A DNA stretch of 5,465 nucleotides, taken from NCBI GenBank assembly GCA_030595925.1, contig JAUVLC010000140.1, positions 1 to 5,465 on the forward strand, written 5' to 3'. The stretch comes from Clostridia bacterium. Lineage in GTDB: Bacteria; CBDUZB01; JAGLHV01. A model generated the notes under the pieces. That model worked only from the letters and a program-made list of their open reading frames with translations. It was not told the DNA's origin and searched no databases. Of this stretch, positions 1 through 5,421 are shown piece by piece. The number at the start of each line of letters is the position of its first letter. Position 1 is the stretch's first letter. Position numbers and translations under genes: made by a program.

Positions 1-84
1 TATTTCTTTTTTCGTTTCTTTTATTATTTCTCGTATTTTATATCCTGGTATTTCTAAACATTTTTTGATACTATATCTTTGCAT
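1..84 (-). CDS. N-terminal fragment of a probable transposase (ISL3-like)
   Basis: Only the first 28 codons are inside the window; the gene continues past the left edge. The ATG is at 84-82, six bases after a strong AAGGAGG ribosome binding site (91-97). The peptide begins MQRYSIKKCLEIPGYKIREI and continues with a Lys/Glu-rich stretch. The 'LEIPGYKI' segment followed by a charged strand resembles the N-terminus of ISL3-type transposases, which precedes their zinc-binding region, but that region is not visible. The family call rests on recall of this short motif. A 72-nt hairpin overlapping the start supports a mobile-element gene, since such hairpins are common ahead of transposase genes. It could instead be another small AT-rich gene. 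Start and strand are much more certain than product. Confidence 0.5.
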   Translation of the reverse strand, partial: MQRYSIKKCLEIPGYKIREIIKETKKEI

Positions 85-152
85 CGATTGCCTCCTTGGT
101 TAGTTTGATTCAGCTATCATAACTATACCAAGTTTTTGTTGGTAATCGATGC
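81..152 (-). promoter_or_regulatory. Long imperfect hairpin sequestering ribosome binding site and start codon
   Basis: Read as minus-strand RNA, GCATCGATTACC (152-141) pairs with GGCAATCGATGC (92-81) at 11 of 12 positions. Inside this, CTTGGT, TAGTT and TGAT pair with ATCA, AACTA and ACCAAG, with single A bulges and a loop of about six bases. The 3' arms contain most of the AAGGAGG ribosome binding site and the ATG of the gene at 1-84. Transcripts reading through from outside would fold and hide the translation start. A transcript starting inside the structure would not. This is a known strategy in some insertion sequences to prevent activation by external promoters; applying it here is inference from the fold. 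Confidence 0.6.
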
Positions 153-378
153 TTTTTTATTTTACCTTTTAATATTTACTTGCTTTTTCCTCCATTCCCT
201 TTTATTTACAATCTATTTCACTCTCTTTCTATACTATTATTCCACAATAAATACGAATGAACCAGTTTTTACAGTATTTTTTAGCATCGACTATAAATCA
301 ACTATTCCGTAGCAAGCTGCTGGAGATAAATCAATGTCACTCCTGCGAATAGACTATGTCACAACTCATATTTTCATG

Positions 379-446
379 TGGTAGCCGCAGGCTTTAGCCT
401 GCGTTATCGTCGGAGCTTTTCCGCAGGCTAAAGCCTGCGACTACCA
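379..446. repeat. Nested (palindrome-of-palindromes) intergenic repeat
   Basis: Two 25-nt arms, 379-403 and 422-446, are inverted copies with one mismatch (gtagCc versus gtagTc), separated by 18 nt. Each arm also contains its own palindrome, CGCAGGCT-TT-AGCCTGCG on the left and its inverted copy on the right. The unit can fold as one long stem or as two side-by-side hairpins, a REP/BIME-like arrangement. It is far more GC-rich than the flanks. Similar 'CGCAGGCTTTAGCCTGCG' units are, from memory, frequent between genes of several uncultivated bacterial lineages. Imperfect direct repeats TATGTCACAA (355-364) and TATGACACAA (457-466) lie outside it. Confidence 0.8.
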
Positions 447-504
447 AAAAAGGGATTATGACACAATCTGGGAAGCAGGAATCTATTCCTATAAATCCCG
501 CCCC

Positions 505-569
505 CCTTCGACTCTCTACAAGGAAGTTTATGCTGAGTAAAGCAAAGTGCTCAGGATCAATTCGACTAC
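505..569. repeat. Probable degenerate dispersed repeat with CTGAG/CTCAG inverted arms
   Basis: The stretch opens with CCCTTCGACT, contains CTGAG (533-537) and its inverted partner CTCAG (550-554) around an A-rich loop, and ends near a second TTCGACT (561-567). It resembles a decayed copy of the 'CTTCGACTNNGCTCAG' type of intergenic repeat known from many environmental genomes. The assignment is by recall; only the inverted arms and the repeated TTCGACT are directly visible. Confidence 0.4.
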
Positions 570-593
570 AGAGTTTTTTCAGAAAAAAACTCT
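570..593 (-). terminator. Hairpin after the operon, possible weak transcript end
   Basis: A perfect 10-bp stem AGAGTTTTTT/AAAAAACTCT with a 4-nt loop lies 16 nt after the stop codon of the PorV-like gene. It is the only simple hairpin directly behind the operon. The stem is AT-rich and no T-run follows it in the minus direction, so it is not a canonical intrinsic terminator. It may only stabilise the 3' end or belong to the neighbouring repeat. Confidence 0.3.
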
Positions 594-608
594 AAGTCTC
601 ATTAGAAA

Positions 609-1601
609 TTAAGCAGAAAATCTTATCGTGAAAGAAACCTTATGTAAAAGCCCCAAATCATCCATTATCCCAATCCCATAATCAAATTGAAACTGTTCAA
701 ATTCACATCCTATTCCAAGAGTATAAGTATCCGGAGTATAACCTAATTTATAACCGCCTCTTAGTAAATATCTGTGTTGCTTCCAATACTTTCCATATTC
801 AAACCCTAATTTTCTTTTAATTTCCTTTTCTTTTGGTTTTTCCACTTCAAGTGAAAAAAGGCATCCCGGTAACCTATTACTTATGGGGGAGACTTCATTA
901 AAAAACCCCGGATAGATTTTATTTCCTTCAAGATCTAATTTATAAGCTATGCCTCCTTTCAAAGTAAAGGGTAAATCATCTTCTCCCTCACTATATTTTA
1001 TTCCTTTCCCTATGTTTTGAACGGTAAAACCAATACTTAAATTATTATGCATAAGTTTTTTATACATTATTCCCAAATCTACGCTTACCGCCTGAGCGGT
1101 ATATTCTTCTACCAGCGTAGAATGCAGCAATTTCACATTTCCCCCTATAAAAAAACTATCGTTAATATCTCGGGCATAGGATAATATTCCCACATAATCC
1201 CGCTGTGCCTCATAGGAATGAGAATTTCCATCCAAATAATTTATTTTAATTCTTCCCCCGTTTAAATAAAGAAAACCCATTGCCAGGTTACCTCTTTTTT
1301 CCCAGGGGACTACATAGCCTAAAAAGCCAGTCTGAACATCTGCTAATCCTTTAAAATACATTGTGGTTAATTCTTTTTTTTGAATAATGGCTAAGCCGGC
1401 AGGATTACTGAAGAGAGCATTAATATCATCACTCACGGCAACATAAGCTTCTCCCATTCCGAACGATCTTGCCCCCACTCCCTGCCTCAGGGTAAGCCCG
1501 CTGACGGTCCCCCTGCTTTCCTCGGCAAAACAAGATATTGAAATCAATCTAAAAAAATAAACCAAAAATGAAAACAATAAAACCTTTTTTTTTAAATCCA
1601 T
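609..1601 (-). CDS. PorV/PorQ-family outer-membrane beta-barrel protein
   Basis: The 330-residue product begins with a signal peptide (Lys-rich start, hydrophobic 8-24, likely cleavage after CFA at 26). The family signature is clear at residues 41-71: GVGARSFGMGEAYVAVSDD followed by NALFSNPAGLA. This is the start of FadL-like barrels of the PorV/PorQ (formerly UPF0164) group. The rest alternates short amphipathic strands and turns, ending in an aromatic-containing strand (FTIRF), as expected for a barrel of normal length. In Bacteroidota, PorV binds C-terminal signals of type IX cargo; many relatives elsewhere have no known role. The ATG shares one base with the stop of the protease gene (TAATG, 1603-1599), and no good ribosome binding site precedes it, so translation is probably coupled. 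A PorV-like cargo role is inferred from the neighbour; the fold call is firm. Confidence 0.85.
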   Translation of the reverse strand: MDLKKKVLLFSFLVYFFRLISISCFAEESRGTVSGLTLRQGVGARSFGMGEAYVAVSDDINALFSNPAGLAIIQKKELTTMYFKGLADVQTGFLGYVVPWEKRGNLAMGFLYLNGGRIKINYLDGNSHSYEAQRDYVGILSYARDINDSFFIGGNVKLLHSTLVEEYTAQAVSVDLGIMYKKLMHNNLSIGFTVQNIGKGIKYSEGEDDLPFTLKGGIAYKLDLEGNKIYPGFFNEVSPISNRLPGCLFSLEVEKPKEKEIKRKLGFEYGKYWKQHRYLLRGGYKLGYTPDTYTLGIGCEFEQFQFDYGIGIMDDLGLLHKVSFTIRFSA

Positions 1602-2524
1602 TATTTTACCAACGCAATTTTATAGATTTTATCGGTGAAATTTAATTTCACCAGATAAATTCCAGCACCTACTTTATTTCCGGCATCATTTTTCCCCGAC
1701 CAAAAAACCCAATGATCCCCTTCTCCGTAAACATCATCAGCCAAATCCTTTACTAATTCCCCATCTATGGTGTAAATATTTATTTTTATTCGTTTAGACT
1801 CAAACAATCGAAATCCAATGCTACAAGTATCCCCTTTGCTCAGATCAATTAAATTATTAATTAAAGAAACCTTCGCTTCCATAATAAACTCTCCTGTTTT
1901 TGGCCCACTGGATCCGGGATAAAGAGCCCTTATTCCATCTTGATCATTGGGACTTAATGTCCGTTTCTTGGTTTCCCCCCACCCGGCAATCCAAAACATT
2001 GTTGCTTCACTGTCAGAGGAATCTTTCAAATCATCCAATCCTAAAAAATGGCCAATCTCATGGGTAGCAATATTCTGCACATCCATTTTATTACTTTCCC
2101 CTGATGAAGACCACTCAAAATGTTCTCCGTTAAATGTAATATCTGCTTCTATAATCTCGTTAGTACTTTCATTATACCAAACAGTAGCTATAGCAATTGC
2201 ATTTGAAGAAAACCCATAAAGATTCCAACCGGATTCAATCCAGACACAAAGATTGGTTCCATCTAAGGCATATGTTTCTGAACTTGGGCCTTTATAAGTA
2301 AAATCCATATATTGTCCCGAAACATTTTCCCATGAATTAAAAGAAGATATTATCGCTGCATTTTCTCCGGAACAATCAGGAGTTCCATAATAATTGATAT
2401 AATAATCCACAGGAATATCGCTTCGGGCCCATTTACAAGGCAGAAGTTTAAAAGCAAAACTATAATTGCATACTATCCCTAAAAAAATAGTCACTATCCC
2501 TGCTAATCTTTTCCCGAATGACAT
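1601..2524 (-). CDS. Secreted matrixin-type zinc metalloprotease with C-terminal FlgD/T9SS-like Ig domain
   Basis: The product has 307 residues. Residues 1-24 form a signal peptide (cleavage likely after YSFA). The catalytic domain spans about 30-205: EADITFN at 126-132 is a matrixin hallmark, the zinc site is HEIGHFLGLDD (H155, E156, H159, G162, with D165 at the third-ligand position), M176 in 'ATMFW' fits the Met-turn, and LSPNDQDGIRALYP closes the domain. No propeptide with a cysteine switch is present; the mature protein would start directly with the catalytic fold. After a Ser/Gly-Pro linker, residues 215-307 look like a FlgD Ig-like module (INIYTIDGELVKDL, then W-G-ND-G-GIYLVKL) ending IALVK, very similar in layout to type IX sorting domains. 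A GGAGG site (2537-2541) inside the upstream gene precedes the ATG. The gap to the upstream gene is 2 nt. Substrate unknown. Confidence 0.85.
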   Translation of the reverse strand: MSFGKRLAGIVTIFLGIVCNYSFAFKLLPCKWARSDIPVDYYINYYGTPDCSGENAAIISSFNSWENVSGQYMDFTYKGPSSETYALDGTNLCVWIESGWNLYGFSSNAIAIATVWYNESTNEIIEADITFNGEHFEWSSSGESNKMDVQNIATHEIGHFLGLDDLKDSSDSEATMFWIAGWGETKKRTLSPNDQDGIRALYPGSSGPKTGEFIMEAKVSLINNLIDLSKGDTCSIGFRLFESKRIKINIYTIDGELVKDLADDVYGEGDHWVFWSGKNDAGNKVGAGIYLVKLNFTDKIYKIALVK

Positions 2525-2526
2525 TT

Positions 2527-3027
2527 TTATTTCTTTCCTCCGTCAAATTTTTTAATGATATGTTTAATATTTCCTATAAACTGTCTTACCGGCATATTTT
2601 TTCTTTCTACTTTTTCCTTTTTTATTGCAAATTTCCCCTCGGATAATCCGGTTACATAAAACTTGTTTAATTGTTTTTCATCTTTTTTTAAAAAAAGGAT
2701 TACCTCTTCTTCTTCCTGAAAAACAGGCATACCGATAACCTTCAATCTTAAATCCCCTACCTTCCCCCCTAATTGCCTAATTACTATTTCTTTTTTTTCC
2801 TTTTCTCCTTTGATTCTTTCTTTCACCTCAATTTTTATCTCACTAAAAATAAGTGTTTTCTTCTCATTCCATTGGCTGGTAATTTCTTTCACTTTTCCCT
2901 GTACTATTTCTTCGGATGATGTAGTAAGCTCCTCCATACTCATTTTTAATAAAACTGTTGCCGAAAGAGGCAATACAAAAAATATCATCCCTAAAAGAGA
3001 AATCAAAAGTACTCTTTTTTTCTTCAC
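2527..3027 (-). CDS. Small exported protein of unknown function, protease neighbour
   Basis: I chose the GTG at 3027 (166 aa). AAGGGGG at 3034-3040 sits six bases ahead of it, and the product then starts MKKKRVLLIS as a normal signal peptide with likely cleavage after LPLSA (23). An in-frame ATG at 3066 would add 13 residues, but lacks a ribosome binding site and would put residues ahead of the signal. The mature part reads as a compact beta-rich domain: 'EEIVQGKVKEI' then 'FSEIKIEVKERIKG', a GGKVGD turn (87-92), 'GMPVFQEEEEVILFLK' (99-114) and 'YVTGLSEGKFAI' (124-135). I recall similar proteins with the GxVGD...G.P.F..GE.V.LFL...GL..GKF pattern encoded next to bacterial matrixins, but know no function. 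A chaperone or inhibitor of the downstream protease is possible; nothing in the sequence proves it. The tail is Lys-rich. Confidence 0.7.
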   Translation of the reverse strand: MKKKRVLLISLLGMIFFVLPLSATVLLKMSMEELTTSSEEIVQGKVKEITSQWNEKKTLIFSEIKIEVKERIKGEKEKKEIVIRQLGGKVGDLRLKVIGMPVFQEEEEVILFLKKDEKQLNKFYVTGLSEGKFAIKKEKVERKNMPVRQFIGNIKHIIKKFDGGKK

Positions 3028-3033
3028 CCTTAA

Positions 3034-3040
3034 CCCCCTT
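3034..3040 (-). promoter_or_regulatory. Ribosome binding site deciding the GTG start
   Basis: Minus-strand AAGGGGG lies six bases before GTG 3027-3025. The alternative ATG at 3066 is preceded only by an A/T-rich stretch from a dispersed repeat, with no Shine-Dalgarno-like sequence. This favours the shorter 166-residue protein. Confidence 0.65.
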
Positions 3041-3084
3041 ATATACTCAAAAAAACCCACAAACATTACAAAAAATTCTTTTTC

Positions 3085-3120
3085 TGCGTAATTTGCAATT
3101 TTTTTCGCGTAATCTGTGTC
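3085..3120. repeat. Short 'GCGTAAT' dispersed repeat inside the operon
   Basis: The spacer between the lipoprotein gene and the small exported protein gene contains two imperfect direct copies, TGCGTAATTTG (3085-3095) and CGCGTAATCTG (3106-3116), the second continuing TGTC. This resembles the 'GCGTAATCTGTGTC' intergenic repeat seen, from memory, in many environmental bacterial genomes. It separates the first operon gene from the tightly packed last three, so it may have been inserted into an originally closer arrangement. Confidence 0.45.
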
Positions 3121-3121
3121 T

Positions 3122-4519
3122 TTAAAAAATACTTATTTTCAATTTTAATTGTTCAAACGCTTTAAAATTTCCACTATAAGGATTACTATACTGTTTAGTT
3201 TTAAACTCCATAATTTCCGCAATAATTTTTAACGAAGAGAGATTAATCTCTTTTTTCTCCCCTTTATTACATTGATTGGCTAAAAATAAAATTTCTTCCT
3301 GCGCATCTATAAACTCCATCTCTTGTATTTCTATTTTTGTATTTTTTTTATTCTCTGAACTAATGTCCCCTTCAAGCGGAGATAAAGTAAAAATTATTTT
3401 TTCCGCCGCTCCCGGATTAAAAAGCTCAATATTAAGTACCGCTCCTTGCTTCTTGTCTTTTTTATAGAAAATAATTTTTTCTTTTTTTCTGCCTCTTCCG
3501 AAAGAAAGAGAATAATCTTTTTTCCATAAAGGCATATCTTCTCCCGTGGCAGTAAAAGTAAAACTCACTTTTCCCGCCTGAGCGCGAGAAAGAATATCTT
3601 GCTCAATAAATGCTTCCACAGTATTTACCCTGTTAGAAAAATTAATTTGTTTGACCCGGCTGGAAGCTATTCCGGACTTATCAGAAAAAACTCTTTTTTC
3701 CAACATTCCCTTTCCCTGGGTAAAATTGAATATTACCGGGATGTTATTTAAAGGAATATATTCTTTCATTTGGTACATTAATTTCACCGAAAGAGGACGT
3801 TTTAAACCGGAAATAGTTTCCCCTTTTTTGTCATAGGGCAATATTTCTATTTTTATTTTTTGCAGGGTATTAGTTGCCTCATTTAATATAGTTCGATAAA
3901 GGCTTTGTGCATCTCCTACTTCTTTTAAAATTTTTAATGTCTGAGCATAATTTTCCAGTGCAGTGCCCACTTCTCCTTTTTGTGTAAGTTTTCCGGCCAA
4001 ATTAAACATTTCCTGTGCTTGATTTTTTTTACGGTTTTTCTCTGCCTGTATTCTTTTTTTTTCTCTTTCTATTTCCGCACGTGGATACTTTAACAAAATG
4101 AAGATATTATAAAGATGATATCCACCTTTTTCTTTCCATTGTTCGTAATACATTTCCTCAAGTTTCACCCCGCTGACCTTAGCTTCTCCCTTTGCTATAA
4201 TCTGGTCCATAATCTCAGAAGAAATTTCATTCTTTTTCTCTTCATAACGGGTTTCTGTTTTTACGCCAAAATATCCAACAATGTCACTTACTGCACTACC
4301 AATAGCACTTTGCTTCCCTTCTTCTAATGTCCCTGCCGCAGTTTTCATCCCTACAAAATATAAAAATCGGCTGTCGGCTGCAGGGGGCTTAGTTATCCAT
4401 TCCGGCTTTTTCTTTTGAGAAGAATAAATTAAATTGGAATCTTTTATTGATTTTGCCGTACACCCAACAAACAAAAAAATAAAACTGACGCTGATACTGA
4501 TTAAAAAAAGTTTTTTCAT
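3122..4519 (-). CDS. LPP20-like lipoprotein with helical-repeat and Ig-like regions
   Basis: The 465-residue product starts with a lipoprotein signal ending FLFVGC, so Cys20 would be lipidated. Residues 38-42 (KPEWI) and 'FLYFVGMKTA...A...A...IVGYFGV' (52-85) match the LPP20/PEWI-type lipoprotein layout, with another strand-rich part to about 145. Residues 146-222 are strongly helical: a Lys/Glu/Arg-rich coiled-coil-like segment, then a TPR-like pair ('AGKLTQKGEVGTALENYAQTLKIL'). From 223, a beta-rich region has an Ig-like or transthyretin-like stretch (IPVIFNFTQGKG...FSDKSGIASS...VNTVEAFI, 260-304). The C-terminal 130 residues are beta-rich and unrecognised. AGAGG (4526-4530) lies at proper spacing before the ATG. 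It is the first gene of the operon. It is probably membrane-anchored facing the periplasm or outside; its function is unknown and an assembly or scaffold role is only a guess. Confidence 0.75.
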   Translation of the reverse strand: MKKLFLISISVSFIFLFVGCTAKSIKDSNLIYSSQKKKPEWITKPPAADSRFLYFVGMKTAAGTLEEGKQSAIGSAVSDIVGYFGVKTETRYEEKKNEISSEIMDQIIAKGEAKVSGVKLEEMYYEQWKEKGGYHLYNIFILLKYPRAEIEREKKRIQAEKNRKKNQAQEMFNLAGKLTQKGEVGTALENYAQTLKILKEVGDAQSLYRTILNEATNTLQKIKIEILPYDKKGETISGLKRPLSVKLMYQMKEYIPLNNIPVIFNFTQGKGMLEKRVFSDKSGIASSRVKQINFSNRVNTVEAFIEQDILSRAQAGKVSFTFTATGEDMPLWKKDYSLSFGRGRKKEKIIFYKKDKKQGAVLNIELFNPGAAEKIIFTLSPLEGDISSENKKNTKIEIQEMEFIDAQEEILFLANQCNKGEKKEINLSSLKIIAEIMEFKTKQYSNPYSGNFKAFEQLKLKISIF

Positions 4520-4755
4520 TTTTTACCTCTAAACTTTCTAACAGTCATATCGATAATTTTTAATGAAATTTTCCATATTTTTAATAACTACCGAACCTTT
4601 GCCCCCAACTCATAAATATTAGTCATCTATTCACAAATCCCCCTAACCCCCTTTTTCAAAGGGGGAAAATTCGTTTGTATCATAAACTACATTTAAAAAT
4701 AAAGGCGAAATGTGTTTTGAACGATATAGCAAATTTTTCGCATAAAAACCACCCT
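4520..4755. other. Upstream spacer of the operon
   Basis: No gene is seen here. The minus-strand promoter of the operon should lie here or just beyond, but I find no convincing -35/-10 pair in the AT-rich 4531-4620 stretch. The notable content is the C5/G5 hairpin at 4647-4665. The segment ends at the stop of the reverse-transcriptase remnant. Confidence 0.5.
4647..4665. repeat. CCCCC/GGGGG hairpin repeat
   Basis: CCCCCTTT (4647-4654) and AAAGGGGG (4658-4665) form a perfect 8-bp stem with a three-base loop, preceded by AAATCCCCCTAA. This wording is, from memory, a very widespread intergenic repeat in environmental bacteria. It is an isolated GC-rich island in AT-rich DNA. On either strand it could act as a strong hairpin, and one followed by AAAATT is not a standard terminator. 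Confidence 0.7.
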
Positions 4756-4935
4756 TTAAGTCTTTCTGGCGACCAAGGTCGCCCCTACTTTATGGCTTTT
4801 TCTTTTATCCTTTAGTAGAGTAGAACACTGGCGCAGTGGCTTCAGGTTAATGTTTGTTTTCCCTGTTTCTCCCCGTTTCCTTTGAAGTTCCCGAACTTTA
4901 TTCGTAGCTATTAGATTTTCTTCCAATCTACTCAT
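4756..4935 (-). pseudogene. 5' remnant of a group II intron reverse transcriptase gene
   Basis: The frame opens at ATG 4935-4933, with GAGAGGGG shortly before it, and runs 59 codons to TAA. The first part, MSRLEENLIATNKVRELQRK, fits the N-terminal region of intron-encoded reverse transcriptases, where 'VRELQRKL' precedes the RT domain. No RT motif follows. The last 14 codons read through a non-coding palindromic repeat (GATLVAR comes from 4768-4787) and then stop. The gene is therefore truncated within its first 45 or so codons. It follows intron domains II and III at the expected place, in domain IV. There is no room for the rest before the operon. Confidence 0.7.
4768..4788. repeat. GGCGACC/GGTCGCC palindromic repeat at the intron truncation point
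   Basis: GGCGACC (4768-4774) and GGTCGCC (4777-4783) form a perfect 7-bp stem with a two-base loop, followed by CCTAC. It matches my memory of a common dispersed 'GTAGGGGCGACC...GGTCGCC' repeat. It lies directly next to where similarity to an intron ORF ends, so it marks or caused the truncation. Confidence 0.7.
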
Positions 4936-4967
4936 TCTTCCCCTCTCTAAAAATACCGTTTAACGTA

Positions 4968-5024
4968 GAGCCCCTTCGCTACTAACAGGTTATCTTTCCT
5001 GTTTATCCTCACTACTATGGGCTC
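4968..5024 (-). ncRNA. Group II intron domain III
   Basis: In the minus direction GAGCCC (5024-5019) pairs with GGGCTC (4973-4968). An internal hairpin AACAGG/CCTGTT (5003-4998 with 4989-4984) closes an AAAGATA-type loop. The basal stem with flanking purine-rich internal loops (AGTAGTG, AGTAGCGAAG) and position between domain II and the ORF fit domain III. Confidence 0.7.
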
Positions 5025-5032
5025 ATCCGACT

Positions 5033-5093
5033 ACCATTATAACCATTTTCAATTTCGGTTTTGCCTTATATGAAAATGTATTGCTATAATGGT
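5033..5093 (-). ncRNA. Group II intron domain II
   Basis: ACCATTATA (5093-5085) pairs perfectly with TATAATGGT (5041-5033). After a small asymmetric interior loop, ATTTTCA (5077-5071) pairs with TGAAAAT (5051-5045), closing a loop of about 19 nt. The long two-part stem just 5' of domain III is what domain II should look like. Confidence 0.7.
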
Positions 5094-5201
5094 TCTCCCA
5101 AGTTCCCTTTGTATTCTTTCCCTGCATACCATCCCTGTTACCCCGAAAGAGTATAAGTCTTCTCTTGTCTGTTTATCCAACTTATATGCCGGCTTCCTCT
5201 A

Positions 5202-5207
5202 ATTGGT
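5202..5207 (-). other. Candidate EBS1 of the group II intron
   Basis: ACCAAT on the minus strand lies in a 9-nt loop closed by CTCT/AGAG (5213-5210 with 5200-5197) and is perfectly complementary to the last six exon bases, ATTGGT (5465-5460). A second ACCAAT occurs at 5234-5229, outside an obvious stem-loop, so the loop copy is preferred. Confidence 0.6.
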
Positions 5208-5391
5208 ACAGAGTCGCCCTCTTTATTTATTGGTTTGACGAGGCTACATATAGATTCACTTTATTACGGTCTGCAAGTTCACGTTGCCCTCCTTATGAAG
5301 GCTTTGTCGGGTGGCTTAGAAAACAAAAGTTACCTTTTGCTTCTCACCCCTCGCTACACAGCTAACAGACATTTACTGTCTCCTGAACTTT

Positions 5392-5421
5392 CCTGCCTGT
5401 GCGTGTCCGCACGCAGACAGG
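5392..5421. repeat. Palindromic repeat inside intron domain I
   Basis: CCTGCCTGTGCG and its imperfect inverse CGCACGCAGACAGG form a stem of 8 or more base pairs around TGTCC. It is nested in an outer stem TCCTGA (5381-5386) / TCAGGA (5425-5430). Its wording resembles a widespread dispersed 'CCTGTCTGCGTGCGG' repeat, so it may be an insertion in a peripheral stem of domain I rather than original intron sequence. Confidence 0.55.

Larger units (their letters stand above)
85..608. other. Gene-free region rich in dispersed repeats
   Basis: No convincing coding sequence is seen between the start of the left-edge gene and the end of the PorV-like gene. Positions 153-300 are AT-rich with nothing recognisable. 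From about 300 the composition changes to short GC-rich palindromic units in succession: a degenerate GTAGC-AA-GCTGC hairpin (309-320), the nested palindrome at 379-446, a 'TTCGACT...CTCAG' repeat (about 505-573) and an AT-rich hairpin (570-593). The stretch looks like an accumulation site for small non-coding repeats. Confidence 0.6.

Noticed and set aside
379-446. CRISPR-like repeat pair
   Set aside because: The two copies are inverted, not direct, there are only two, and the gap is 18 nt. It is a palindromic intergenic unit.
1947-2219. Plus-strand open frame of 90 codons
   Set aside because: It is antisense to the matrixin catalytic domain, whose motifs make the minus-strand reading certain.
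1601-2524. Firm call of a functional type IX sorting signal
   Set aside because: The C-terminal module fits both FlgD-type Ig domains and type IX tags. With no core secretion genes in view, the sorting function is kept as a hypothesis only.
2810-3091. Plus-strand open frame of 93 codons
   Set aside because: It is a shadow of the minus-strand small exported protein gene. Its Phe/Ser/Ile-rich composition is the expected antisense of Lys/Glu-rich coding.
4531-4620. Sigma-70 promoter of the operon
   Set aside because: The region is AT-rich, so many weak -10-like hexamers occur, but none has a matching -35 at 16-18 nt. I could not choose one honestly.
4647-4665. Intrinsic terminator
   Set aside because: The hairpin is perfect but has no T-run on the appropriate side, and the same wording occurs as a general dispersed repeat. 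It also lies upstream of the operon, not at the end of a visible gene.
5165-5365. Plus-strand open frame of 66 codons within the intron region
   Set aside because: It lies antisense to a well-folded group II intron domain I, has no ribosome binding site and no recognisable protein pattern.
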